The notes: generated by a model not told the origin, from the sequence alone. Counted from the stretch's first letter, positions 10,461 to 21,480 are shown. The stretch: DNA of 64,000 nucleotides from Pachysolen tannophilus NRRL Y-2460 (GCA_001661245.1 KV454015.1:423375-487374); one strand, 5' to 3'. Program-made: numbers and translations.

Positions 10461-11220
10461 GATATAAACTTTATTGCCAATCCATATCTTTATATATATA
10501 TATATATATAAAGATATATATATATTATATGAAAAATACATATAGTGTGGGTTTCACACCCCTAAAGAAGCAGGCAGGCAGGCAGGCAGGCAGGCAGCAA
10601 CAACACCAAGATTTCCCGCCCAGACTTCTGCCATGTCTTTCCGCCCAATTTCTTTTTTAATTGTATTCTAATTCTCACACCATCCATGACAGATAGACAA
10701 TCTCTTATAATAATAAATAATAAATAGTTTGTTTAGTTTGTTTAGTTTAAGTTTGTTAGTTGATAATACTAATAAACTAATTGGAACGGCAATAATAAAA
10801 CAAAAAACCCATCTTTGTACACTTTTTTATAAAAAATTAAAAAATTATTAAATTGATTGATTTTATTACAGAAAATGATTGAGAATAATTAGAAATTAAT
10901 GATTAATATGATTTTAATTAAAAATTAAATATTTTATAAATTAAAAGATGTATTAAATTTGGTATTATAGTCTTTTCTCCCCTTTTTAAATATTTTAAAT
11001 ATTTTAAATATTTTAAAGATTTAAAAGACTACATTTTTTGTCTTTAATATATATTTTAAAAAAAACCCATATTATTTATATTATCCTTAATTGTATCATG
11101 TTATATATCATTAAATAAAATTCTTCTAAAAAAAAATATATATATATATATATATAAAATTATATCCTCAATATATATGTATATATGTTATTTATTTATT
11201 TTTTTGTTTGTTTTCCATCT
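10461..11220. other. Intergenic, TYW3 promoter and SCS7 3' end
   Basis: No gene seen. Next to TYW3 lie a TA run (10497-10525), a (CAGG)n microsatellite, and two CCGCCCA boxes at about 10617-10645. Near SCS7 there is an inverted repeat with arms TAGTCTTTT (10969-10977) and AAAAGACTA (11023-11031). Between the arms are three copies of the palindromic unit AAATATTTT. This could form a hairpin near the SCS7 transcript end. Confidence 0.5.
10571..10597. repeat. (CAGG)n microsatellite
   Basis: Six full copies of CAGG plus CAG, in the TYW3 upstream region. GC-rich for this genome. Confidence 0.95.
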
Positions 11221-12354
11221 TTAATTATTTTTTTGAAATACATCTTCTTTATGTAAAACTGTTCCAAAAATTTCATCCCAAAATTTACTTGTTACTCCAA
11301 AACCTAATTCATAATTTTTATAATGATGTTCTAAATGATAAGTTTTCAATTCTTGGAAATATTTTGGTAATTTAGCATGATGTAAAATATAATGAGTACA
11401 ATCATAAATTATATAACCTAAAAATCCACCAGAGAATGCACTACAAGCAATATAAAATGGGAATATGCTAAAAACCAATTTATAAAATGGGAAGCATAAT
11501 ACTGCAAATAATGTTGGTGGCATAACAAGACGATATTGATCCATTGGTAAATAATGATGGACTCCATGTAATAAGAAATGTATAGCAAATGCATATTGAC
11601 TTTCTGGTAAATAATAATCCAAATGAAATAAAAATCTATGTAAACAATATTCAATAAGAGTCCAAACAAATAATCCTAAACCCCAAAAAAATAATGCAAT
11701 TAATGGATTTAAATTAATAAAACCTTTCCAAAAAATATATAAATTTAATGGAATCCAAACTAATGGAACAACATACCAAGGTGTTAATGAAAGAGGTTCA
11801 AGAAAATTACCAAATAAAGGTGCTGAACCTTTCCCATAATGTCTTGGTCTATGAACTTGATCCAAATAAAATTCTTTTGTCCAATTAGCAGTTAAAACTT
11901 GCATAAGAAGTGGTTTATCTAAATCTAAAAATTTATATTTTTGAAAATCATGAGTATAATCAGTTTGAATACTTAATTTATTTTCTGGAGGAACTTCACC
12001 AAAAATTGTAGTATCATATAATTGACCATCATGATTCATTCTAACATCAACTTGATGAGATTTATTTGATAAAAGTTCTTTAGCTTCTTCATCAGTTGCT
12101 AAAAATCCAACCAAATAATCATCTTCTAAAATTTCATAAGCACTTTCTGAATGTATATGAGAAATTTCATCAGCCATAATTTCAGTAATATCTTTACCAG
12201 CATAATTCAAAATAAGTTCATCTCCACCAGGATGTTCATTTAAAAAACGTGTAACATCATAAATTTTTCTTCCATAAAGTGAAACCCAACAATCTTTTGA
12301 ATTATTATGCAATCCTAACTGTTCCAAAGTATATAAAGGTAAAACCCTAGACAT
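11221..12354 (-). CDS. SCS7: Sphingolipid alpha-hydroxylase (fatty acid 2-hydroxylase)
   Basis: A 377-residue, di-iron, ER-membrane enzyme that 2-hydroxylates the very-long-chain fatty acid of ceramide. An N-terminal cytochrome b5 domain (about 8-85) has the haem motif HPGG at 41-44 and a second His-rich helix (ISHIHSESAY). The membrane hydroxylase domain covers about 200-370 with the His clusters HRFLFH, HGVHH, HYILHH and YHLEHH, and hydrophobic helices between them. Length and fusion order match S. cerevisiae Scs7 (384). The C-terminus ends in KNN rather than a clear KKXX signal. In S. cerevisiae SCS7, ZDS1 and RCE1 are adjacent (YMR272C-YMR274C); here COG1 lies between SCS7 and ZDS1. Confidence 0.96.
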   Translation of the reverse strand: MSRVLPLYTLEQLGLHNNSKDCWVSLYGRKIYDVTRFLNEHPGGDELILNYAGKDITEIMADEISHIHSESAYEILEDDYLVGFLATDEEAKELLSNKSHQVDVRMNHDGQLYDTTIFGEVPPENKLSIQTDYTHDFQKYKFLDLDKPLLMQVLTANWTKEFYLDQVHRPRHYGKGSAPLFGNFLEPLSLTPWYVVPLVWIPLNLYIFWKGFINLNPLIALFFWGLGLFVWTLIEYCLHRFLFHLDYYLPESQYAFAIHFLLHGVHHYLPMDQYRLVMPPTLFAVLCFPFYKLVFSIFPFYIACSAFSGGFLGYIIYDCTHYILHHAKLPKYFQELKTYHLEHHYKNYELGFGVTSKFWDEIFGTVLHKEDVFQKNN

Positions 12355-13249
12355 TTTTTTTTAATATAATACTAATAACACTCGGCTTTTTTTTTTTTTT
12401 TTTTAAAATAATAATATATCAACCAACAAATTTTAAAGAAGAAAGAAAATTTTTTTATATTTATATATTTATATATTAATAATATATATATATATTAATA
12501 TATATATATTAATTATTTCATTTAGCTAAAAACACGGTAAAAAAATTTTTTTTTTTTTAATTCTTTTAATTTTTTTTTAATTTTTTTGTTTTCTTTTACG
12601 AGAAAGAGAAATATGATCTGACCACAAAAAATTGGAGAAAAGTTAAGTAATATTCTTGCACTAGTTATAAGCAACCAACAGACGAACAAAAAAGAAAATA
12701 AATAAATAAATAAATAAATAATTAAAAACTAATCTATATATTTTAAAAAAGAACAAAAAGAGAGAAATTATTTGGTATTAGTTTTAATATACTTTGTCTG
12801 GAGTGATTGTTAAATTGTACTCATTTTTTTTTTTAATAATCAATCTATATTCACCTCGTGTTATTCTTTGTTTTTTCTTTAAACTAACCGTATCCGTTTA
12901 ATCCATACCACTTTATACTACACATATTCTATACTTTACATAACCGTTTCTTCCTCCTTCCTCCTTCCTCCTTCCTCCATTAAATTACTTTTGTTCTTAA
13001 CTTATTGAAACATTACATCTTTTGTTCTCTTGTTCTCTTGTTCCTATCGGCGCTTAATTTATTTATTTAATAAAAAAAAAGGGAGAAAAATGGTAGTGCT
13101 TAAATACACATACAAAACAAACAAACAACAAAACATAAAAATTAATTTTCTATTAGAAATTAAGCGCTGATGAGTTTTTTTAAATTATCTATTAAATATT
13201 TATATAATAAGTTAATCTAATTAAGTTAATTAGATGTGAGATTTGAGAA
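12355..13249. promoter_or_regulatory. Divergent promoter region, SCS7 / COG1
   Basis: No coding region. It contains poly-T and TA tracts next to SCS7, an AAAT repeat at about 12698-12721, a CCTTCCT repeat at 12951-12978, and a perfect 11-bp inverted repeat: GCGCTTAATTT at 13050-13060 and AAATTAAGCGC at 13157-13167. The 96 bp between the arms include TACACATAC-type sequence and an AAACAAAC run. The second arm continues as GCTGATGAG, which resembles a PAC box but does not match it exactly. Confidence 0.5.
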
Positions 13250-13735
13250 ATGTCTTCATCGGTAATAGATGGGATAAGTTCTTCAGGAGAACTTTTTGAA
13301 AAATTTTCAATTGGACAACTTCAAGATATTCGTCATAATTTAGATAATGATATTATTTTTAAAAAAAATGAATTAAATGATTTAATAACAAATAAATATA
13401 GAGATTTATTAAAAGTTGCAGATAATATAACTGAATTAAATGATAAAGTTAGAGAAGAAAATGATTTATTGAAAAAATTGACTTTTAGTAAATCAGAATA
13501 TGTAATTGGTGATGGTGAATTGATTGAATATTCAAATTTAATTAAATTTAATTCAAATTTAAGAAATTTAAAAATATCAAATTTAAGATTTAAAAATAAA
13601 TTAATTGTTTTAAGAAATTTATTAGATGATTTAGAAAATTGTTTGGAAACATTTACAACTTTAAATAATAAATTTAATTCTTTGATCAATAATAACAATA
13701 ATAACGATAAATTTTCTTCAATTGGAGGAGAAGAA

Positions 13736-13769
<34 letters not shown>

Positions 13770-15835
13770 GGAATTCATTATCTATTGATGAATTATTAAT
13801 TGATAATGAATTACCTATAGAAATTTCAAAATTAATTTATATGATTAAAAAATTTTTCCATAAAGAATTATCAAAAAATTTTTTTTTAAATTCAAGATTT
13901 AATGATTTAGTTTCCAAAAATTTATCAATTATAAATTATCAATTACAAAATTTAACTATAGATAATGAAAATGATATAATTTTACAATTATTAATTTCTT
14001 CAATTATAATTACAATGAAATCACCTTTAGAAACTTTAAATGATTTTTTAAACATGAGATTTATAAAATTATCAAATTATAATCTTAAAAATGATTTTAA
14101 AATTGCAATTAATTTTATATTTAATACAATAAATTATTTAAATTTATTTAATAATGGTAAATTATCAAATGGTTTAATAAAAATAATTTATATTAATAAT
14201 TCAAATATTAATAATAATAAACATTGGATTCATTTATCTTTTTTACAAAAATGGTTAAATTATTTTGAAATTAATGAAAATAATAATATTTTTAAAATTG
14301 AATTTCCATTATCAAAAGAAAATATTAAAAATTCTATAACAATTGAAATTTTTAATAATTGTTTAAAAAATTGGAAATTTAAAATAAGTAATTATTTATT
14401 ATCAAATCTTATAATTAAAAATAATAATAATTTTACATTAAATGATGAAATTAATGAAATTTCAAAAATATTAATTGGTTTTAAAAATTTTACATCATTA
14501 GTACTTGATTTAAAATTAGAAAATAATTCATTATTAATTGATAATATTTTAGAAAAATGGGAAAAAAATTTTATTGAATTAATAAATAATGAAATAAAAG
14601 AATTTAATAATATTAAAAATTTAATAATTAATAAACATATTAATAATGGTGATAATAATGAATTTGAAAATTATAATAAAGATGATAAAGATTATTTATA
14701 TAATTCACCAGATGATTTAAATAATATTAAAATTTATTTAGATAAAATTTCAAAAATTTCTTCAAATATTGTGGGACAAGATAAACAAATATTAATTAAA
14801 ATTGAAGAATTTTATAAACAAATAAATGAAAATTCTCAAGTATTAATTGAATTATTTAAATTAAATCAACGTTTATTAAAACCAATTTTAAGTATTGATG
14901 ATTATGAAGATCCTCAATTTTGGTCTTTAATGTCTGAAAAAATAATTAATATTTATAAAAAAATTTTGAAAAATTGTAATGAAAATATTATTGAAATAGA
15001 GAAAAATTTTATAGATGAATTATCAAATATTGAAATTGATAATACTATTAAGATTTTTAATTTATTAAGATGTTTAATATCATTAAATAAAAAACCAAAT
15101 TTAAAATATTTATTTCAAGATAAGACATTATCATCTTCATCAATTGATACTAACAAAGATGAAGTATATGCAGCATTACCAGTTCATACTAGCACTAAAA
15201 CAGTAATAAGTAATGGGAAATATTCACCAATTATAACAAGGTTCTTGGAAAAACTAATACAATTAAAGATATCTTCAGTATATGATCAATTGGAAAAACT
15301 AATAAATTTAAGATTTTCAAATTTAACTGTTGAACCTGAAGAAATACTAATATGGGATAAATTAACAGATGGAAAATTAATTCCAACTCAACCTTCATAT
15401 GAAATAGTTATATTATTATACAGATTAAGTAATTCTTTAACTGAAAATAATCAATATAATGATATTTTCCAAATTGAAGAATTTAAAAATTTGAAAAATT
15501 CAATATCACAAAATTTACTGGAATGTATACTAAAATCAATTCCAGAAGAAATTACTACAAACCCAGACTCACAACAAATATTATCCCAGAAATTATTATT
15601 AACATATGCAGATCTAATCTACATATTCTCATTCATTTACTACGATAGAAACACTACAGTTGATGAAATTATTACAAAATTTTTCACAAAAGATGAAAAA
15701 TTCAAATTTTTTTTGGAAAAACTGACAACTTTACAAAAAGAAGACTCTTTACTAAAAGACAATGAAAATCTCAGAATTATCTCAAAGAATATCATTGATT
15801 TCTATAAAGGCAACCAATGTTTATTTGTATTTTAA
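13250..15835 (+). CDS. COG1: Conserved oligomeric Golgi complex subunit 1
   Basis: An 861-residue protein. The N-terminal block (LFEKFSIGQLQDIRHNLDNDI, then NELNDLITNKYRDLLKVADNITELN at about 15-75) is the COG1 signature. This helix is the part that binds other lobe A subunits of the COG tether, which works in retrograde vesicle traffic at the Golgi. The rest is alpha-helical, with coiled-coil-like Asn/Lys/Ile-rich stretches and poly-Asn runs near 150 and 165-175. It is longer than many COG1 proteins, mainly through Asn-rich inserts. The first ~1.9 kb is extremely AT-rich, while the last ~700 bp look like the neighbouring genes. In S. cerevisiae COG1 lies on another chromosome from SCS7-ZDS1-RCE1, so it has been inserted here or lost there. 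Confidence 0.85.
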
Positions 15836-16218
15836 AATAGAGATTTTCTAATATCCGAATTTTTTTTCTTTTTTTGTTTTTTTTTTCTTTTTTCTTTTTT
15901 TTCTCTTGTAACGCGTTTTAAAGAATAGTAAAAAAAAAAAAAAAAAAACTTCGAAAATTTTTATATAACAAAAAGTGATCTAGATTTAATATATATAATT
16001 TAATATAATATAATATTATATAAAAATTCAATATAATCAAATAGCTATATTTTCCATCTATCTCTGTGTTTAATCCATTTTAAAGAATCTGAATATATAT
16101 AATCATTTGTTCATTCAATTTTTATGAAATATATTATATGTATTAGGTAAAAAATTGGAAAACATATATGTATATATATATATATTTTTCAATATATATT
16201 TATAGATGAAGATAGGTA
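15836..16218 (+). promoter_or_regulatory. COG1 3' end and ZDS1 promoter, with an MCB-type site
   Basis: The COG1-proximal part is T-rich, as for a yeast 3' end. A perfect ACGCGT (MluI cell-cycle box) is at 15911-15916, about 300 bp upstream of the ZDS1 start. TA-rich tracts fill the rest. No gene seen. Confidence 0.5.
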
Positions 16219-19200
16219 ATGTCGTCCAGCAGTGATAGTAATACCACGACTACTATAGCTACTACGTCTGCCGCTACGGATGAAGAAATCAATATAAAAT
16301 ATGAGAATCATGGGAGTATAAAGAGGGAAAATAGTGGTAATGATAGGATTCAGCAAAGGCAACAACAACAACAACAAATTCTGCAGCGCCATTTAAGTAA
16401 TCAAGAATTACAAGCAGCAAGTGAGGCTGTTGAACAAGAAATTAATGCTGTTACTGCTTTGAAAAGGTTATCGATTGGAAATAATCTTAGTTATGACCCG
16501 GATTTGCCGTTTGGTGACAACGAATATAATAGTGAATTCAACCATAATCAGCAACAGCAGCAGCAGCAGCAGCAACAACATAATAATAATAATAGTAGTA
16601 GTAGTAGTAGTATTAACATTACTATTAATAATAATACTACTGCTACAAATAATAATAATAATAATAATAATAATATTTGGGATGATGTTTTAAGTAGCAA
16701 CAGCAGTAGTGGAAGAAGTGTTAGAGCCCGGAGTACTAGTGGTGGAAGCATAGGCAGTAGTATCGGTGGTAATAATAACAAGAGCCGTAGAAATAGTCTT
16801 ATGAGTTTAACTGCTATTACCGGCACATCTTCTATTGTTGGTGAATATGGTGGTGGTAGTGGTTCTCCAGCAGAAGTATCGCTGAAAATTCTTACCGATA
16901 ATGAGATTGTTGATGAAGATACTATAATTGATACTGATAAGTTACTTTGGGTTCCTGCAGATGCTCATCCTGAAATTGCTCCAGAAAGGTTTAAACAGCA
17001 TATACAGAAAACTGTACATGAAATAACAGAAAAATTACAAACTAAAAACAGTATTAGGAGATCAAGCTCTTTAATGGAAAGCCATAACGTTAATGATGAT
17101 GATGATGATGACTTGGGTAACGAGGAACAGAAACAACAAGATGATGAACAACCAGAACAACAACTTTCAAAACAATGCTGGCGTAATGATGAACTGAAAC
17201 AACCTTCGATTAGGGATTTGACCAAGGAATTGGAAAAATTATCGGAAATGGCAGGATTAGCCGCTACAGATGCAGTGACCTTGGCAAGAACTTTATCATC
17301 ATCATCATTGGGTTATACTACAATTGAAAAAGAAGCATATGACCTTACTCCCTTGAACAAATCCACCTCTCTGATTTTTGGGAAATCAAGCAGTATTCAT
17401 AACTATCCCGATAAGAAAGATGATGATACTCCGGTATTATCTCCAAAAAGTGGATCTCAATTGAAAAGAAGTAGATGGACATCCTATAGGAAAAATAGTT
17501 CTTTATCTGGATCTTCTTTAAAATCATCTCATAATGATATAACCTCATCATCTGTGAAGACATCGCCAATTTTGAAAGATGAAAATGACAGTGGAAAATT
17601 GGATGAAGTTTCAAATAATACAAAAGATTTAAAATTCAAAGTTCTTAATGATACCAAATCAGAATCTCATCCATATCAAACAACGAAAGTAGCTTCTACT
17701 GAAAATAATCGTCAACCTTTGGCGAATTTACAAGATCAACAAAAACACCAAAGACAATCACAACCACAGTCACAACCACAACCACAACAACCACAGCAAC
17801 GTCCACAACAATTTGGTAAACTGGATCTTTCTCTGCAAAATTTTGGATATCCTCAGCAACAATCTCAAAGAAAGCCACAGCAGAGACATCCTCCTTATCA
17901 TCAACCAAATCAATACCAAAGAAGACCTTCTCACCCATCACTGCAAATCATTCATCAAGGAAATAATGATGGATCATCATCTCTGCAAATTCAACAACAA
18001 CAACAACAACATCAACATCAGTTTCAGCAAAGACTGCGCCCGCAAGGTCACGCCAAAAATCATCAGAAATACCCTTCATCTTTATCTGCATCTCAGGGGC
18101 CCCTACAACAGCATCAACGTTCTCACCACCACCAGCAACATAAACTTATGACTGGAAACACGTCTAGAAAAGTCTCACCACTTCAACAACAACATCAGAT
18201 GTTTCAAAGTCAAGGTCCTTCACAACAGAGGCCACATTCAGGGTCTCCAAGGTTGAGTCAATCACTGAATTTCAGTGGACCATATCCACAGCAACTGTCT
18301 CCACGTCCTTTATCACAAAGGTCTCCGAAGATAGACTCTCAGCTGCAGTTGGCTTCTACTCTTCAGAAACAACATATGCAGCGTTCTCCTCCACCTCCCC
18401 CATCACCACTGCCATTACCATTAGAAGAACAACAAAAGCAGAAGCAAATATTAGGTCAGTCTAAAATCAACAATTTCTCATTTTTCCAGCAAGGTAAGTC
18501 CAACTCTTCAACTCAGCAGCTGCAGATTTCACCAAAAGTTAATTCTGATTTTTCAACAGAAGTTCAAGATACTAGTGGTCTTACCCAGGAAGAAAATGAA
18601 TCAACAATTCCAAACAAGAAGAAGTCATATGGTGAATTGAGCACAGACACAACGACCACATCTGGATCAGATAAGAAACCATCTGCAGCAAAAAAAGGTT
18701 GGAATTGGTTCAAAGAAAGAAGTTCTGATAAACAATTATTATCTAGATCTCTTACAGATCCATATTCTAATAATGTGCTGCTACAGAAAGATGATCCTTT
18801 GCTGTCCAGGTCGTTCTCTGACCCTAAAATTCTTAGCTCTGTTTCTACTGTTGCTTCTGCCAGTTCTAGCGGATCTTCTACACCAAATCATTCAAGAAAC
18901 AGACACGGAAGCGTTAGTATAAATGAATTAGATACCACCAAAGAAACACAGCAAGCTGAACCTGTAAAGGAAAAAGAGAATAAAAATCTCATTACAAATT
19001 TTTTCAAAAAGAAAACACATAAGAGCGATAAACAAGTTTCATCGGCATCAAATAAATCGTCATCATTAGATAAAAAACGTCAACCTAGAACTCCATCTCC
19101 TCCATTGTCAGATCTGCAACAGCAGCAACAAAATTTTGGACTGCCCGAACCAACTCAACAACCAACCCCTCCAGATACGACTGATAACAATCCTCTTTTA

Positions 19201-20004
19201 AGTTATTCTATTTCGAACTCTAGTGGTAACGATACAGAAGACAAAAGAGTGCAAATGAACAGAAACAATAGATTTCAAGAACAGTCTGCTGAGGATTTGC
19301 ATAATAATAACCAACAAGAGTTTGTAGCAACCTCTAATAGATACTCAGCGGGATCGACAACATCCTCATCACCACCAGCTTCACCTAAAGACCAGAAAGA
19401 TTTGCAAATCTCAAAAATTAATTCAGATTCTGGAAGTTTGTCGCAGTCAACATTGAAGGTCGAAAGTAAATCTTATGAAAGACCAAATCAACCAATTAAG
19501 TATACGGAGTCTGCATTTGGGTTTCCATTACCTCCCCCTTCTCATTCGACTACCGTAATGTTGGATTATAGGTTTCCAATTCACGCTGAAAGGGCAATTT
19601 ACAGATTATCTCATTTAAAATTGGCAAACCCTAAGAGGCCGTTGAGACAGCAGGTGTTATTGTCGAATTTCATGTATGCTTATTTAAACTTGGTTAACCA
19701 TACATTGTATTTACAGCAAATGAGTGAAAATGGGGATGGCCATAATAATAACAATGATTTAAGCATGAATGGAGAAGATTTTACAGAGGAAGAGTTAATA
19801 AATAATAATCATGATCATGACGATGAAGATGATGAAGAAGAAGAAGATGAATTCATTTTGAACTTTGAAGAGGTTCTTAATGACAATGAAGCTGGACTCA
19901 GCGGTAATGAAGAGGTTGAGCTACCTCTTCAAATTAATGAATCTATAAATAAAGATTCTAGAAACCGCCACGACCAGTCAGTAGAAATTTATTACGATGC
20001 ATAG
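16219..20004 (+). CDS. ZDS1: Zds1/Zds2-family regulator of PP2A-Cdc55
   Basis: A 1261-residue protein. Zds proteins bind the Cdc55 form of PP2A and control mitotic entry, mitotic exit and polarity. Two family landmarks are present. The N-terminal motif at about 217-270 contains EVSLKILTDNEI and LLWVPADAHPEIAPERF. The C-terminal Zds domain at about 1094-1168 contains FGFPLPPP, MLDYRFPIHAERAIYRLSHLKLANP and RPLRQQVLLSNFMYAYLNLVNHTLY. Between them the protein is low-complexity, with Gln runs near 50 and 110, Asn/Ser runs near 120-160 and a long Gln/His/Pro region at about 510-740, then a very acidic tail. S. cerevisiae has the duplicate pair ZDS1/ZDS2; this is the single gene at the ZDS1 locus (next to RCE1). 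Confidence 0.93.
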   Translation: MSSSSDSNTTTTIATTSAATDEEINIKYENHGSIKRENSGNDRIQQRQQQQQQILQRHLSNQELQAASEAVEQEINAVTALKRLSIGNNLSYDPDLPFGDNEYNSEFNHNQQQQQQQQQQHNNNNSSSSSSINITINNNTTATNNNNNNNNNIWDDVLSSNSSSGRSVRARSTSGGSIGSSIGGNNNKSRRNSLMSLTAITGTSSIVGEYGGGSGSPAEVSLKILTDNEIVDEDTIIDTDKLLWVPADAHPEIAPERFKQHIQKTVHEITEKLQTKNSIRRSSSLMESHNVNDDDDDDLGNEEQKQQDDEQPEQQLSKQCWRNDELKQPSIRDLTKELEKLSEMAGLAATDAVTLARTLSSSSLGYTTIEKEAYDLTPLNKSTSLIFGKSSSIHNYPDKKDDDTPVLSPKSGSQLKRSRWTSYRKNSSLSGSSLKSSHNDITSSSVKTSPILKDENDSGKLDEVSNNTKDLKFKVLNDTKSESHPYQTTKVASTENNRQPLANLQDQQKHQRQSQPQSQPQPQQPQQRPQQFGKLDLSLQNFGYPQQQSQRKPQQRHPPYHQPNQYQRRPSHPSLQIIHQGNNDGSSSLQIQQQQQQHQHQFQQRLRPQGHAKNHQKYPSSLSASQGPLQQHQRSHHHQQHKLMTGNTSRKVSPLQQQHQMFQSQGPSQQRPHSGSPRLSQSLNFSGPYPQQLSPRPLSQRSPKIDSQLQLASTLQKQHMQRSPPPPPSPLPLPLEEQQKQKQILGQSKINNFSFFQQGKSNSSTQQLQISPKVNSDFSTEVQDTSGLTQEENESTIPNKKKSYGELSTDTTTTSGSDKKPSAAKKGWNWFKERSSDKQLLSRSLTDPYSNNVLLQKDDPLLSRSFSDPKILSSVSTVASASSSGSSTPNHSRNRHGSVSINELDTTKETQQAEPVKEKENKNLITNFFKKKTHKSDKQVSSASNKSSSLDKKRQPRTPSPPLSDLQQQQQNFGLPEPTQQPTPPDTTDNNPLLSYSISNSSGNDTEDKRVQMNRNNRFQEQSAEDLHNNNQQEFVATSNRYSAGSTTSSSPPASPKDQKDLQISKINSDSGSLSQSTLKVESKSYERPNQPIKYTESAFGFPLPPPSHSTTVMLDYRFPIHAERAIYRLSHLKLANPKRPLRQQVLLSNFMYAYLNLVNHTLYLQQMSENGDGHNNNNDLSMNGEDFTEEELINNNHDHDDEDDEEEEDEFILNFEEVLNDNEAGLSGNEEVELPLQINESINKDSRNRHDQSVEIYYDA

Positions 20005-20330
20005 AAATAGAATTTAACAAAAATAGATTAAAAAGCTCAGAAGATTAAGATTAATTCAATAAGGATAGAAATGATGGAGTTTTTTTTTTTTATTTTATTT
20101 TTTTTATTTTATTTTTTATTTTATTTATTATTTGGTGGAATGTAAATAATGATACCTCACCTACTTTATAATAAAAGTCATTATGATTTGAGAATGGAGT
20201 TTTCAACTCTCCTATTTAAAGTAGCTCTAAAAATACGTTGAATGGCATTTAGGTATTATTTCTATGAAATGTTTCATCATTAGAAGATATGTCGAACATG
20301 GAAGTTTCCTTAAGAGAAATCCATTCATAT
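20005..20330. terminator. Convergent 3' region, ZDS1 / RCE1
   Basis: The two genes converge here. A TTTTATTTTA repeat at 20081-20130 provides T-rich terminator-like sequence on the plus strand and A-rich efficiency elements on the other. A weak hairpin GGAGTT(TTC)AACTC lies near 20195-20211. No gene seen. Confidence 0.45.
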
Positions 20331-21257
20331 TTATATCCATTCTATGTAACTCAATTGACTATCAGTCAAACTCCATAAGTTTTTCTTAAATGCCCAGATC
20401 CCTAAAAGCAACAAATTCCAATAACAATACTTCCACCATCTTCCAAAAAATTTGGGATCATCATTTGGTAAAAAAATAGGCAATCCCATGAAGTTACAGA
20501 AAAAATGGACCACAATGCAACTGTAGATATTCCCTCCATTTCTCAAGAATAAAAACTTTGTGAACATGCCAAACAACCATGTATATATTGCCTGAACTAG
20601 GCAATTTATAACAACTCTAGTTACTGGGTAGCCTTCTTTCAACAACTGGTAACCGTGATGCAAATGAGCAAATCCAAATAAAATTGGTGTGAACACAATT
20701 AATTTAGTAAAAGAAATAGAATTCAATGGAATAAAACATGATAAAATTGAAGATGTATATATCAACTCTTCAGTGATGGGTGCTACAATGTAATTTCTAA
20801 AACCTTGTAAAGTTTTTAATTCTTCAATCAAGTCCATTACTAAGTTTTGCCGTTCTACAACTAGGCAATTGATCAATGGACCATTGAATAACAATATAAC
20901 CAACAACAATGAATTTCCCATATCTTTCAATGCTATCAATAAATATTCCAGCTTATAGGAATAAGTATGACTGATCAGGTCAAATTTAAAACCCGGTAAT
21001 ACACCCATCAATACCAAACTTTCAATTACGCTATGAGTAAAAGATAAATCTTTCAAGATAAAAGGTAAAAGAATAAAAGTTATCAAAGTCATTATGGATA
21101 TCTTTTCTATTCTTGCCCTGATTATTCTAGGATCATTCCTCGCTGTAGAAGTATTGCCATTTGGTCTATCTTCTGGTGATATATATAATACCAATACATA
21201 TGATGAAGCTATCAAAAGCGATATCACTATTGCAATTGAAAATTTTGAGAAATACAT
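20331..21257 (-). CDS. RCE1: CAAX prenyl protease 2 (Ras-converting enzyme)
   Basis: A 308-residue multi-pass ER-membrane protease of the CPBP/ABI family that removes the last three residues of prenylated CAAX proteins such as Ras and a-factor. Catalytic landmarks are present: APITEEL with E163/E164, FGFAHLHH with H198, and VVHFFCN with H251 and N255. They line up with the residues known to be essential in yeast Rce1. Seven or eight hydrophobic helices are visible. The residue three after the EE pair is Tyr-Thr rather than the Arg of the bacterial EExxxR motif. ZDS1 is adjacent, as in S. cerevisiae (YMR273C-YMR274C). The start is the ATG at 21257; one codon further upstream is not ATG. Confidence 0.95.
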   Translation of the reverse strand: MYFSKFSIAIVISLLIASSYVLVLYISPEDRPNGNTSTARNDPRIIRARIEKISIMTLITFILLPFILKDLSFTHSVIESLVLMGVLPGFKFDLISHTYSYKLEYLLIALKDMGNSLLLVILLFNGPLINCLVVERQNLVMDLIEELKTLQGFRNYIVAPITEELIYTSSILSCFIPLNSISFTKLIVFTPILFGFAHLHHGYQLLKEGYPVTRVVINCLVQAIYTWLFGMFTKFLFLRNGGNIYSCIVVHFFCNFMGLPIFLPNDDPKFFGRWWKYCYWNLLLLGIWAFKKNLWSLTDSQLSYIEWI

Positions 21258-21480
21258 CAAAAACTTATAAGTTAACCTTCTAGATCATGAATATTCAAAT
21301 GCCACTCACTCATTACAACACTTTTAACTACAACACTTTGTGTAAAATATGAAGTCTTTTATAATTAATTGATCCTGATCAATTTTTCATCATTTTACTA
21401 TACAAGACACGTCCAACTATCAATTTTGAGACATGTCACTTTCATCAGAGTACAAATCTATAAATCTATAAGACTATTGA

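Noticed and set aside
10461-10541. Longer TYW3 starting at an upstream in-frame ATG
   Set aside because: The extra 27 codons are a translated AT microsatellite and are absent from the family N-terminus.
10969-11031. Inverted repeat between TYW3 and SCS7 as a possible ncRNA or mobile-element end
   Set aside because: The arms are only 9 bp and the interior is simple AAATATTTT repetition; chance in AT-rich DNA is a sufficient explanation.
16548-16826. Long minus-strand Leu/Cys frame opposite ZDS1
   Set aside because: Shadow of Gln/Asn/Ser codon repeats of ZDS1 read on the other strand; no start context or family features.
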